Shown here piece after piece: positions 34,060-45,719 of a stretch of DNA of 64,000 nucleotides. The translations under genes and the position numbers were made by a program. The notes under the pieces are model-generated. The model was not told the origin of the DNA, searched no databases, and saw nothing but the letters and a program-made list of their open reading frames with translations. The first letter of the stretch is position 1. Each line of letters begins with the position of its first letter. The stretch is from Tetrastigma voinierianum (taxonomy: Eukaryota > Streptophyta > Magnoliopsida > Vitales > Vitaceae), in the NCBI GenBank assembly GCA_016808115.1, contig JAEQBH010003882.1, positions 62,001 to 126,000 on the forward strand, in the 5' to 3' direction.

Positions 34060-35180
34060 ACATTGCCTTCGGAGGAGAAACCACCTAAAGTAGAGCTAAA
34101 ACCTTTACCAACACATCTTAAATATGCATTCTTAGGGGAGGCGGGACACGTTTCCGGTAATCATATCTTCACTCATTAAGGCGTGACTCGAAAAACTCGA
34201 CTTTTGGAAATATTGAAAACACCGCAGGCTTTGCTTTGGGACTGGACAATTGCGGATATTAAAGGGAATTAGCCCCTTGATTTGCACACATAGAATTCAC
34301 TTAGAAGAGGATGTTATTAAACCTTAGGCAACCACGAGACGATTGAACCCAATAATGAAAGAAGTGGTGAAAAGGAAGTGTTAAAACTTTCTTGGATGTC
34401 GAGGGTTATCTGCCACATTGCGGGATTAGCAAGTGGGTTAGTCCAACACAAGTAGTTCTAAGAGTCGGGAGTCACGGTAGTTGCCAATGAAAATAGCAGG
34501 CTCATTCCCGCTCGTGTCACTTCGAGGATGGAGGGGTATTGCATAGATTATAGGAAACTTAATGCGGGTGCGGAAAAGACCATTTTCCTCTTCCATTTGT
34601 GTGGATCGGATGTTAGAGAGCGAGTTGCGGGGCATGAATTTTATTGTTTTCTTGATGGGTACTGAGTGCAATCAAATTGAGATAACTTTAGAAGATCGAA
34701 AAACTACATTTACTTGCCTTTTGGTACCTTCGCCTTTAGGAAAATGCCTTTTGGTGTGCGATGCACCGGAACTCGGCCAGTGTATGATGGGTATTTTCGG
34801 TGACATTAGAAATCATATTGGAGATTTTCATGGATGATTTCTCGGTTTGGTGACTCATTTGAGGGCTGTTTAGAGAACCTACGTAAGGTTTTGGAGAGGT
34901 GTCAAGAGAAAAATCTTGTGTTAAATTGGGAGAAATGTCACTTCATGATAACACAAGGAATTGTTTTAGGCCACATTGTATCAAAAGATGGAATCGAAGT
35001 TGATAAGGCAAAGTTGAACTCGATTTCCAACCTCCACACTCCCCAAGTGTGTTAGAGACATATAAGGTCATTCTGGGCCATCTTGGTTTTTATCGAAGGT
35101 TTATAAAAGATTTTTAGTGCTATGGCAGGCCCTTATGTACTTTACTTCTTAAAGATGTCCTTTCACATGGTCCTGGCTTG
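34060..35180 (+). pseudogene. Athila reverse transcriptase, broken
   Basis: Blocks in order: PLPTHLKYAFLGE (34105-34140), the DYRKLN region (34545), RMLESELRGMNFIVFLMG (34600-34660), QIEITLEDRKTTFTC (34670-34715), the catalytic FMDD at 34827-34838, GCLENLRKVLERCQEKNLVL (34860-34920), NWEKCHFM and QGIVLGHIVSKDGIEVDKAK (34955-35015). FMDD is the YxDD metal site and is intact. Frame changes occur at about 34340, 34560, 34835 and 35055. Confidence 0.9.
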
Positions 35181-35640
35181 TGTGACCTTCACTTTTGCTA
35201 AGCTGAAAACCATGCTAGTATACTTTGATAAATGCGGTCTCCCCTAATTGGGACCTCCCATTTTGAGATCATGTGCGATCTTGCTTGATTATGCATAGGG
35301 GCTGTGTTAGGACAGAGGGAGGACAAAAAGGCTTTTGTCATTTACTATGCTAGTAAGACACTAGACTGGCCCGGAGCTGACTATCTGACCACGAGAAAAA
35401 GAGTTTCTGGCAGTTGTCTTTGCTCACAGAAAAATTCGGTCATATATTGTTGGCTCCCTGTGACCATCTTCTGGATCATGCGGCTTTGAAATACTTGCTC
35501 TCTAGCGGGGATCACGAAACCAAGGTTGACTAGGTGGATTTTGCTGCGTCGAGAATTGACTTGACCATCGGAGATAAAGGGGGTTGACGTGGTCGCGGAC
35601 CACCTATCTCGATTAGTTCGAGTCAGGCTCCCGCATGGCA
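35181..35640 (+). pseudogene. Athila RNase H, broken
   Basis: GAVLGQREDKKAFVIYYASK then TLDW (35297-35360) is the family RNase H start; an EKEFLAVVFA-type block follows in another frame near 35390, and HAALKYLLS near 35480. The domain lies directly after RT as expected. Confidence 0.82.
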
Positions 35641-36970
35641 TACCCATAGGTGATAGCTTTCACGATGAGCAACTTTTTGCTCTTGTACGATACGAGTGGT
35701 GCGTTACGACATAGTGAATTACCCTAGATCCAGCGGCCAAATTCGACTCGATGGACTTCTCAGCGAGAAAAAGAAATTTTTGGCGGATATTAAGAAATAC
35801 TATTTTGATGATCCATATCTATTTAAATACATCCCGAGATCAAATAATGAGAAGATGTGTACGAATGATGGCAGTGCAATTCTAACTTTTTGCCAATTAC
35901 GGAAACTGCGGAGGACATTTCTCACTTGCAGAAAAGCAATGATGAGATTTTTCTGAAATTTGGGTTTTATTGGCCAGCTCTATTTAAAGATTGTTTTGAT
36001 TTATAGCGTGTGCTCCACATGCGACAATTAGGAGGGGGTCACAAAAGCGAAACATGATGCCTCTTACCCCGGTCGATCATTGAAATCTTTGATTGTTGGG
36101 GTATTGACTTCATGGGGCCTTTTCCCCCTTCTTGTGGCTATCTACACATTTTATTATGCAATTGTATGTCTAAGTGGGTTGAGGAGTTCAAAGAGAACCA
36201 ATGACCATAAGGTTGTTTAAATTTATAAGGAACATATTTTTCGTTTTGGAACGCCTCGGGCGCGATTATTAGTGATGGTGGACTCCACTTTTGCAATCGA
36301 TCTTTTTGTCTGCTAAAAAATATGCAGTCACCCATGAAATATCTACGGCTTACCGCACGAGACCAATGGTCAAGGTAGGAATTTGTAATAGGGAGATAAA
36401 ACACATTTTAGAAAAGACGGTTAATCGAAAAGATTGGTCACTCAGTCTTCACAGATGCTATGGGCATCTGTCTTGCCTTTTAAAAGCTTGTCCTTGGTAT
36501 GTCTCCCACATAAATTTGGATTTATGGCAAGGCTTGCCATTTGCAGTAGAGATGGAACAGGGCTTATTGGGCTATTCGAACTTTTAACTGTCCCAACTCA
36601 AGCGAGTAGCGGCGCTTATTACGGGTTAAATGAACTTGAAGAAGAGTTCGCGGAGGAGTCATTATGAAAGCTCAAGGAATTTACAAAGGCGGCTTTCGAG
36701 GTCATTCACGACAAATCCATTGCGGGAAATCTTTGAACCATCGAAAGTGCTTACATGCAGTTCCAGATTACATCTATTTCTGAAGCTCGCTCTCGATGGG
36801 TAGCGCTTTCATTGTTAAGGTAATTACATCGGCGCTATGGGGCGGTGGAAATTGAAAATCGAATGATGGGCGCTCATTGAGTGAATGGCCAGCATGCCAA
36901 ACCGTTCCTTGAACGGTACAATCCTCAAACACGATGAAGATTTGGTAGACCAGCTCTGCAAAACTCTCCC
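35641..36970 (+). pseudogene. Athila integrase, broken, third catalytic acid altered
   Basis: The N-terminal part shows KKKFLADIKKYYFDDPYLFK (35768-35830) and a degraded HHCC finger (35890-36030). Core: GIDFMGPFPPSCGYL (36100-36145, first Asp), ISDGGLHF (36268-36292, second Asp), then VKVGICNREIKHILEKTVN (36370-36425), where family members have NGQVExxNREIK. The catalytic Glu reads Gly. A C-terminal stretch with SRL.LFPG-like text and the (A)VEIEN region follows (36760-36870). Multiple frame changes. Confidence 0.86.
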
Positions 36971-38350
36971 TTCAAGTAACATCACTCTCAAATTGTTGTA
37001 AATAGTTTTGCTTTTATTTTGTTCTTGCTCTTTGTTTTATTATTTTACTTCATTTGCGTTATTTCCTTTTCTTTTCCATCATATAAAAAAAAATTAGGAT
37101 AAATTAAGGGGCTCTTGTTTAATGAGTCCTCCAATCCTTGTTGTGGGGGTACCTTAGTTGATACGTGGGGTGATGCTTGTCTCTGTTGTGGGGGTAGGTG
37201 TACCTTTGGTTGAATGTAACTATCTGCTCGTTATATATTCGGTGGGTCAATTTTTCAAAATTGCCTTTTGGAATATTATGTTTCTATCTTTGTACATACC
37301 CACTTGATCTCATATACTCTCCACATCTTAACATGTGCATCTTAACAAGCACACCTGGCGAGCCTCATATTCTTACGTGACTGTTTCCCCTTGCATTACT
37401 GTTTTACTTCTACGCCCAGCCTACCGGACTTATGGCGAGAAATTTCTCCAATCTTGCCTGTGATTGTTTCCAATTGTGCATCATTTTAGCTAGTCATGTG
37501 AATTTCATGCATCATAGTCTTTATGGAACACCTTGCATAAGTGGAAAATGATTAGAGGCCATCATTTTTGTGCATACCCGTGGAGTTGTAGAGTCTCAAC
37601 CCTTGCACCCATTTTGAGCTTTTAGTTGTCAAGTTTATTCGAACCTTAGGAATCGAGATTCATGGAGCAATGGTGATTCCTCATGGGATTGGAAGACATC
37701 CAAAATGAATTATAGTACATGAGTCTACAAATGCATTCCAGCGGTGGAATCTGAGCAGAGAAAGTAGATATGCGGCTTAGGGATGAAAGGCGATTAGACA
37801 AGTCGAACTATGCATTTGCACCACCATTCCAAAAAAAAGTGGAAAATATATATATATTCATATATATATATTCAAAAAAAAAAAAAAGACAAAAAAAAAA
37901 AAAAAAAAAAAAAAACAACAGTATGAAGTCCACCGGTCGGACTTTAAGTCACCTGCTCGTAGGATCGAAAAGCGAAGGTATTAAAGGCTTTTTAGCACAA
38001 ATCTTGGCACCCCTTCATATCCTTTGCTTTAACATCCGACAAGAAGAGCCCTAGCGAGTGTGCTCCTCTTACAAGCGTTTCCAAGCTCAGTTGCTCGCCG
38101 GGGTTCCGGTCGAGTTCCAGTTGATTACACACGGTCATTGTACGTGGTAAGTTGTACCCTCTCACTAGCATTGTTGCTTTCTTTTGTTGAGATATGGACC
38201 TATTTGGTTGGATTTTCAGCTGGCGTCACTTTGTGATTGTTGGATGGGGGGTTATGCTCTCCCTTATGGGCGGGAAATTTACTATTAGATGTACACAGGG
38301 GCCGGCCCGGTCGTTGATCGAGCGAAGTCTTGGGATATGATTATTTACTT
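36971..38350. other. Athila 3' untranslated interval
   Basis: After integrase there is AT-rich sequence with no recognised domain. It includes a duplicated GTTGTGGGGGTA phrase (37140 and 37180) and an A-rich run at 37845-37916. Athila elements have a long non-coding spacer here. Confidence 0.6.
37845..37916 (+). repeat. TATATA and poly(A) run
   Basis: TATATATATTCATATATATATTC followed in part by two A-runs of 14 and about 25 bases. The long A-run lies inside the Athila 3' region, not at a retroposon end that I can define. Confidence 0.9.
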
Positions 38351-39720
38351 CTGGGCCATCTGGGCCGTTATCGCTATCATCGCCATCTCACTTGTGGCCG
38401 ATTCGAAAAAGAATCACCGGGGAAAGGGGAAGGCATCGAGTTCCTCTAGCAGACGGCGGTGAGAAGAGAAAGCAGATGCCACCGGCCCGGTGAAAAGAAA
38501 AGGAAAGCGAGTTATATCCTCTTGAAAGTGAGGATCTATGCGAGAAGTGTCGATGAGAGATTGAGGCTATGTTCTTAGAAGATTCCGAGTGAGCCGCGAG
38601 AAATGGGTTCGATTAATGGCAAATAGGAGTTTGCGTCTGAGGCGTCGATCTAGAACATTTTTATATACTCGCCCCGTAGGTAATTATCTGAGGAAGCCAA
38701 AATATGCACTTTGTGCGCTCGGGAGATAAATTGTTACCTTGAGTTGTTTGGGAGTTCTACTCAATTTGAAGGAAAGATCGGTAGTCGATTAATGTTGGAA
38801 ACCTCGATGATGGGGGGCGGCTTACGTGTCCTCGACTCGATACTTATACCTTGCATTATGTTAGATCTGACACGTATCAGGGCCGGCCCGTATCCGCTCG
38901 AGGGCCATTACTAGTTTCGATGCCCGGCTTTTCGCGAGGCCATGTGCACCCATCTGTGCCCATGAGTGGATTTATGAGACAAATTTATCCACTGGAAAGT
39001 TGAAGCGGAATACGCCACGATGAACAAGATCATCCCACAATCGTGTTTGGTAGAATGGTTGTGAGAAGCTTCCGGTCAAGGCGGTCGGTTGTTATACGAG
39101 GTTATATTTGGAAAGCTTGGCTGATTATGCACTAGTCATTTGGTGCTTGCGATGAGAGAGAGTTTTCGGTATTCGCGTTCAAGCTAGAGATATTCCGTTC
39201 CCCCTCGCTTGTGACAGTGTGTAGAAGAGCGGGGATGAGAACGATTAAAGAAAAGAGTGATACCTCGCGAAGCGAGATCACGACACCAGACCTTAGCGGC
39301 CCAGGGCGGCCTGCAGGCCACGACCACCAATGCCTCCGGCCCCTACTCTTGGGACCACTTCTTCCAGTTCCGGCACCTACTTGGGCACATCGCCTTTGAA
39401 GAGAGGATGGAGCGGCGGATCAGGGGTGGTTGAGAGTGTATCCTTGGGAAGCAAGCGGGCTGGGCCAGGCGTCTTGCGGACTTGAGAGCCGCATCTTCCA
39501 TGGTGAGCCGGCGATAGCGGATTCTACTTCTCGGTTGGGGAGAGTCGGAGAAGAGTTGGACGGCTAGCGTGGACGGACGCATTCTCTCGATGAGGATGAG
39601 GATGACCTTTGCATAATTCTTGTTAAGGTGTACTAGGGTGGTGTTAGCCGTCAGATAGTAGACCTTAGCCGTATCATGCGACACCAGTTTGATTTTTTCC
39701 ACTTTTCTTTCATTAAACCA
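38351..39720 (+). pseudogene. Athila 3' ORF region (env-like position), decayed
   Basis: Plus-strand pieces include SKKNHRGKGKASSSSSRRR (38400-38460), a basic Ser-rich start, and LEHFYILAP near 38650. An FEERMERRIRGG-like stretch near 39390-39425 recalls the C-terminal coiled-coil region of the extra ORF of Athila elements. In Athila this position holds an ORF sometimes called env-like; its function is not established. Stops are frequent and no transmembrane segment can be followed. Confidence 0.5.
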
Positions 39721-40119
39721 TGGTCATTACAAGGCTGTTAAGACCCCTTTGATCGACTTGTGTTTTACATTCCTTTAGACTCTATACATGATGGTTACAT
39801 GTTTTATCTTTATATGATTGCGTACTTTATTTTGATCATTACGAGTTCATTCTGAAGCATGACTATCTTGCACTTCTTAAATCCTGATCCACAATCGAAT
39901 AACCAATTTTGTGTTTGCATGTTCTGATACTCATTGTGGAAGAATGTGGTTAGGTAATTAGTCATCTTGGTGTGTACCAGCGTGGTGAAATTCTTTATTC
40001 CATAAGTGTTGTTTGAGATTTTTGCAAAAGCTATATTATCTGTAGCTTGTTTAGGTTCATACCTAGTGGGTAGTTTCATTCTAAATCTTGCTAGGGACTA
40101 GCAAGATGCGGAATTGAAG

Positions 40120-41551
40120 TGTGATGAATACACATTTGAGTGATAATTATAAGAGAATCGAACACATTTAAACCACAAATGTACTCACACATTTGGCATA
40201 AGAGCAGTACTTCTAATCTCTTGTGTTTTCGGACTTGTGCGGAGTCTTTTAGGTTTAAAAGCGTAAGTGCACAGAATGGCTTTCAGGAAGCTAATATGAA
40301 GCAATGTAGATGTGGGTGAGCAATTGGCCAGTCTCGAGACAGGAGAAGCAAGAAAGCACCGGAGGACAAGTCCTAGGAGTAGGACTTAAAGTCCTGGGGT
40401 AGAACCTGGCGAAAAGCAGCGTGGGCGAGTCCTCTGGGGTAGGACTTAAAGTCCCTCTAGAGTAGCACTTCTTTGGAAAAGTGCGATGAGCAACTCCTAG
40501 GTAGGACTTAAAGTCCTACCGGTAGGACACTATGAAACTTCAGGGTGTCAGGAATTCAATCCATGCGAGTACTTAAGTAAAGCGAACAAAATGGAAAAAT
40601 CACTTTTGAGGTATAAAGGAGGAGGACACAAGTATTCGAACTTCTTTTCCTTTAGTTTTAGTTTTCTCTTTCTTTGGTTTTAGTTCTTCAATTCTGGGGT
40701 TTAAGTAATAATAGTTTTTTCCATCTTCTCGTGTGGTACTTTGTAGGTCGGATTCAGTTTCCTTTCTTTTTAGAAGTTTCGGATTAGAGTTTGCGATCTT
40801 TTCAGCCTGAATATTTGTTCTACTTTAAATCTTCGTATTATATTCCTCGATCTCAGTTTACAAGTTAACTTTGATTTCTTCAAGATCCCCATTTTTATGA
40901 TTAATTGTTCTTGACTTTAATCATTCATATAAGTACATGGAGTTCTAAACCCTCTTCTTCGGGATCACACGGAAACTCACCCAGATCAAGGTAAGTCCCT
41001 CAATCCCTCACATTGATTTTAAGCGGTTGTGTAATATTGATCACTTGTGTAGAAAGGTTTTAAACCATTAGTTGGGCAAATTCTTGACAACGTGTTGCGA
41101 GATATTTTAAAATTTACGTTGTGCTTGATCGCTAATGCGACTAAGGGTTCGTTTTAATTGAGAACAAATGTTTAGTATTTCTCGATCATCTTTATTTTCT
41201 AAAGGCATTCAAAGATAAATCCTCCATCGTGACCAGTTTCTCAATGGTTCCTAGATGAGTTTATAAAATAAGAGGTGGGACTTGCACGATCAAAGTAGTG
41301 GAACCACCCAAAAATCCCGGCAATTGTCTTTCTATTTTAAAACATTCAAACCAATCAACCATTGATCAAACAACACAACATTACGAGTTTTCTTTAAACC
41401 ATACTTTTAGTGGAGAATAGCTCCCTGTTGATCAATAGAGATCAGACCACTCCTGTGGAATGACCTGTGGATTCCCACAGTATTACAATGCTAGACGACT
41501 ATAATTCCTACGCTTGGGAATAGAATTAGGCATACTAATCAGGACGAAGCA
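40120..41551 (+). repeat. 3' LTR of the Athila element
   Basis: 1,432 bases starting TGTGATGAATACACATTTG, aligned with the 5' LTR start TGACGGAATTACACATTTG, and ending GACGAAGCA before GGCGG. It carries TATAAAGG at 40612 and three AGGACTTAAAGTCC(C/T) motifs at 40381, 40441 and 40503. It differs from the 5' LTR mostly by short indels and substituted clusters. Confidence 0.9.
40381..40517 (+). promoter_or_regulatory. three inverted AGGACTT-A-AAGTCCT motifs in 3' LTR U3
   Basis: AGGACTTAAAGTCCT at 40381-40395 and 40503-40517, and AGGACTTAAAGTCCC at 40441-40455. Spacing is 60 and 62 bases. These are better preserved than the trio in the 5' LTR. Confidence 0.62.
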
Positions 41552-41556
41552 GGCGG
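41552..41556 (+). repeat. 5-bp target duplication GGCGG, right
   Basis: Identical to 29719-29723; it closes the Athila insertion. Confidence 0.9.
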
Positions 41557-42070
41557 TTCCAAGATGAACCGCAGGATTGTGCCTTAGCCCATGTGAGCTA
41601 ATCTTATGTTATTGTTGTAAACTGAATAGCATGATTTATGGAATTAATTTTGTTAATATATGCATGAGTGATATATTAGCATGTGTTGAATGTTTGTTGT
41701 GCCATTGCATTGCACTTAGGTGGGAAGTAATCCAAGTGGGAAATTCCCTCTTGGGCATTGCTCACCATGTCGAGGGGAATATATTTTTCAGTCTGAAGGC
41801 ACTTAAGGGATGGGGCCTTGTCGGGACCTTAGAGCGAAAAGCATTAAGTGGCCTTATCTTGTATTTTCTAAAATTCTGGCGAGACCCATTTTTTTATAAA
41901 TTGTAAACAAATTGTAATTAAATCATTTTTGTATAAAATATACATTTATGAGTAGGATGTGTAGGCCCAAGTGGCCATATTTGCACATGTATGAGTCTCA
42001 TAACATGAGACATGTAGATTTCCGCGGGTTGACGGGTAGTCAACGGACACCCCGGTTTTGGGGCGTCACA
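41557..42070 (+). mobile_element. Tekay-like LTR, right part
   Basis: Continuation of the LTR that starts at 28104. It contains GGTGGGAAGTAATCC, GGGCATTGCTCACC and a final GGGGCGTCACA, the expected CA end. The related fragment at 27430-28069 follows the same order. Confidence 0.68.
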
Positions 42071-43072
42071 ATAATTCATGTTAATATATCAAGCATGCAT
42101 ATATTAACAAAAATTCCTATGACGACATGTTATTAGATTTAAGCCAGAATAACGAGTCAGACTGCGTAGGTACAATAAACAATCTGGCAGTCCATCTTGG
42201 AACTGCCCAAAGGATCACACAAACAACACACATGTTATTCAATCATAGCAATAACATATCAGCACACAAAGCCACACACAAACAGTCCACGGTCAGTTTC
42301 GGGACTGTCCAAAACCACTCTAAGGATTTTGCCATTAAGTCCAAGTTTTGGAACCAAATGAACGGCCATTCTGGCCACCAAACATCCCTAACCATTAAAA
42401 TTGCTCTTAGCCAAAGAATAAATCAAGTAGGAGAAAAGCCTTACCTTCGGAGTTTGTCGAAACTCCACAATGCCGGTACCCATGAGTAGCTCTTGCAGTG
42501 GGGATCAACTTTGCCTCATGTAAGTATTAAATTTGACGAGGCCAGATCAGGAAAATCTAGAAGTGAGGCTTCTCACTCTGGAGCCCTACTCTTCTCTCTT
42601 TCCTCTTTCTTTTCTCTCTCTATTTTCCCTCTCTTTTCCCTTACCCAATCGGTTGGGTCAAGTTGGGTTAAGAGAACTTATCCCTTCATTGCCACTTGTC
42701 ACATTCCCATTGGTTCCTTAGATTTCACCTTATCCTCTTATCCATCTACCATGGATTTCCCTCCAATGGCATGATGCCACATGTCACTATGGCGTAACGC
42801 GAGCACCGTGTTTGACTCGTTCGCACGTAACGTGTGGCGCCTCTTTACATTAAAATGTCTTAAAGTGTCGCGTCGCTCACTGTCTTATCGAAAAACTTGA
42901 AATTAGATTGTCACCGGAATTCAATGGTCGATATTGGTAGCTAGATTTCGTGAGACGATTCCAATGGTGAAGTCCGTTTTGTCGTCCGAGATCTAGAAAA
43001 ATTATGGATTTTGATCTAAATTACCATTTTACCCTTTTCTAGAAAAATTAGGATTTTTCGGGGTTTCACATG
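42071..43072 (-). mobile_element. Tekay-like LTR fragment in inverted orientation
   Basis: Read on the minus strand it begins TGTGAAACCCCG right after the end of a Tekay-type integrase. It follows the plus-strand LTR from about 28890 to 29720 and then 41557-41695: GATCTCGGA..AC.AAACGGACTTCACC, GGAGTTTCGACAAACTCC and GTTAATATATGCATG in order. It ends exactly where the plus-strand LTR ends at 42070, giving a tail-to-tail inverted arrangement. The remaining LTR end is missing. Confidence 0.68.
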
Positions 43073-43740
43073 GCTTGTATCGTGTCCTCGCGTTCCCAAG
43101 TTTCCCCCTCCACTCCTTGGTGTTGCCGCGCTTACTGTTCATTAGCCTCACGATCTTTTGCATCACAAAACGTCAAAATTATCAAGATACCCACCCGATC
43201 CCTCCTCGAAGGTCCCATGCGTATCATGACGTAATCTCTCCCCAATTCACTACGCGAAATTTGGATGTAGAAGTATACTTAGAAGCATGGAGCGTGGAAC
43301 ACCTCATGGACACACGATCGCTTCGATGGTATGCATGTAGGTAACCATATGTGCTTGACCTCTCGAGTATCTCGAAGGGCCAAATATACCTCGGTAGCTT
43401 TCCTCAAACTACTTAGAATCGACCACTCGTCTCTTAGGCATCACCTTCAAGAAGACGTGATCACCCACCTCAAACTCTTGAGGTCCACGCAATCTGTCGG
43501 CGTAGCTCTTCTATCGGCTCTGAGACGTGAGAAGGCGTTTCCTTATCCAATCCACATTTTTAGAGGTGTCTCTAATCAAATTCAGACCAGTGATGGAACT
43601 CTCTCCCACCTCTGTCCAACAAATCGGAGATAGGCATTACCTCCCATATAAGGCCTCATAGGATGTCATTATTATCTTCTTTACGATAAATTGTTATTGT
43701 AGGCAGAATCTGCTAGGGTAAATTCTCTTTGCTAAGTTCT
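43072..43740 (-). pseudogene. Tekay/Del-type gypsy integrase C-terminus
   Basis: Minus strand: a TLADSAYNNN stretch, MTSYEALYGR, WTEVGESSITGLNLI, IRKRLLTSQSRQKSYADRLR, GPQEFEVGDHVFLKVMPKR, GIFGP, VHEVFH, DGTFEEG-like text and QKIVRLMNSK..NTKEW. This is the integrase end of Del/Tekay chromoviruses, including the SH3-like domain. Frames change several times. The LTR-like TGTGAAACCCC follows at once, so the usual polypurine spacer is lost. Confidence 0.85.
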
Positions 43741-44460
43741 GATCCTTAGCAATGGTCCATTTGTGAGCAGTGGACATAGTGACGATATTGGTGAAAATAA
43801 GGGATGAGTCAATTGATGGATGCAATAAGTGATGTTGGTGTGGATGATACCGCGTACGGCAATAGACCCAATTTATAGAAATAGATTTCCTCTTCGCCAC
43901 AATAGCGGCAGACATATTCACACCCATGCTTTCACGTTCATTTAGGTTGTGTTTTGATGCCCGATGGTGATAAGGAAAGAAAAATATATATAAAGCGAGT
44001 TGAAATGTAAGAAAGAAAATAAAGAAAAAAAATGTAAAAGAGACTAAGGAAAGAAAAGTAAAAAGAAAAAAATTGGGAGAAAATAAAACATATGTTTTAA
44101 ATTTAATAAATTAATTCTAATGCTTATGAGAAACTCATTTTAATTTGTTTTTCTTTGTTATATAAAGACTAAGAACTTAAATATATGTAAAATTTTAAAA
44201 AAATTGATTATATTTTTTTTACTGTTAAATCAAATATAAAAAAATCATTTTCCTTAATCCAAAAAATATTACGGAAAAAAAAAATACAAAGTGATGCTAC
44301 AACACATTACGCACCGAGGAGGTGGGAATACGTTGTTCATGGCCCTAGCCACCTACCGGAACAGATTGGCAAAACACATGGGCGGCCTTGATACATTGTC
44401 AGTCAACCCCTTCCCATTCGTCTGACACTGGAAACCATGAAATATTTTGTCAAACACATG
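43741..44460 (+). repeat. dispersed repeat shared with 10755-11200
   Basis: Same blocks and orientation as at 10755-11200, with extra sequence (43950-44300, A-rich) between them. It abuts the Tekay-type integrase at about 43740. No TPS exon was found downstream of this copy. Confidence 0.58.
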
Positions 44461-45590
44461 GGCCCATCGAGAATAATTCTATAAGAAGTCATATATAATT
44501 AATTGGTGCTTCAACCAATAGTGGAAATGATGGAAAATATTCGGACCCTGTAATCTCGGGAAACGTTATCAGCCACGAGTTTTTATGAGGCTTACTACTG
44601 GAGGTCATAGGAGAGCTTACTTCCAAGAACATTAATGGGAATTTCTTACGAGCTTTCACATTCAAGCTTTAAGACTAGAGACATTCCCATTGTAAGGTTG
44701 TTTTCATTGAGCGAGACTGTTCACCAACCTCTTAATTTGAAGTCTTTTCATAACAAAAACATCTAAGACAGCATAGGGTACTGGTAACATTATTGTAAAA
44801 TTAACTGTCATCAAAGCATTAGAATGAGAACATTCAGTTTAACAAGTATATATAAGTAAGTTGCTACATCTTCCTTCTTGATCATTGTTAATGGAAGAGC
44901 TGAAATTAAATTTTGAAGGGGAAAAATACTTTGAATGTAGTTCATTGAATATAAATTTGATTATGTAAAAATATAAAATTAACATTTTAAAATTTACCAT
45001 ATACTCAAATCAAGTTAATTATCCGTGAATAAAGATATCAAATATTTATGATCAATTAATTCAGATAATGACCAAATAAAATTTGTCTGCATGACATAGT
45101 TTTTCTACATATAAAATAGTTTCATATATATGACATGGACCTTATGTAAAACAAAAACAGAAAATATAGATTTTGACGTTTAACAGATAATAGGCAAAAT
45201 GTTGAATAAAAATTGAACTAATGCTTCTTTCATGCACATGCAAAACCATATATACTGAAATTTGAGCCAATGCCCTAAGAGGTTACCAAAACTACTAAAT
45301 TTAATATTTTGATAGAAAGAGAAGCTTAAACATGTTGCTCACATTAAAAAAAAATGCAATAATAATGGAATAAATTAAGGGAGTTCTTTCAATTAAGTAA
45401 TTTATTTACTCATTAAAAGGATATGCATTTCATCAGTACACAAATCTTATAGTTAATTGGAAAATAGAAGTAGAAACAGAGCTCATAAATCACTTTCATA
45501 ATAGTAATTAATCACACCAAGGGCATGTTTGAACTCAACCAATGCAAGATAGTAAGAAGTGAGTCATTGGCTTATTAAAACTTTTTATAG
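44461..45590. other. non-coding interval
   Basis: No domain on either strand. AT-rich, with scattered ATATAT words. I could not match 44500-44760 to a TPS exon. Confidence 0.45.
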
Positions 45591-45719
45591 CAGTAATCAT
45601 ACCATAAATGTGTTTAGAATTCAATTAAGGCCCTACTTAGTTGAACTAATAGCAATGAGAGAGTAAAAACACCCACTTTGGTTGTAAAAGCTACAAATCA
45701 TAGCATTTTTTTAATTGGC

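Larger units (their letters stand above)
29724..41551 (+). mobile_element. full-length Athila-type gypsy retrotransposon (11.8 kb), degenerate
   Basis: Two related LTRs (29724-31167 and 40120-41551) enclose PBS, gag, protease, RT, RNase H, integrase and a long 3' region. A perfect 5-bp GGCGG duplication flanks them. The TGGCGCCGCTGCC site after the 5' LTR, the DLGA-type protease and the FMDD reverse transcriptase fit the Athila lineage. The element sits inside a Tekay-like LTR. Stops and indels run through all coding domains and the LTRs differ by many small indels, so it is not recent or the sequence is error-prone. Confidence 0.92.

Noticed and set aside
37770..38054. Plus-strand 94-codon frame with Lys-rich middle
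   Set aside because: The middle is the translation of the A-run; no conserved text before or after.
39343..39702. Minus-strand 119-codon frame
   Set aside because: It is antisense to the Athila 3' ORF region and has no recognisable domain.
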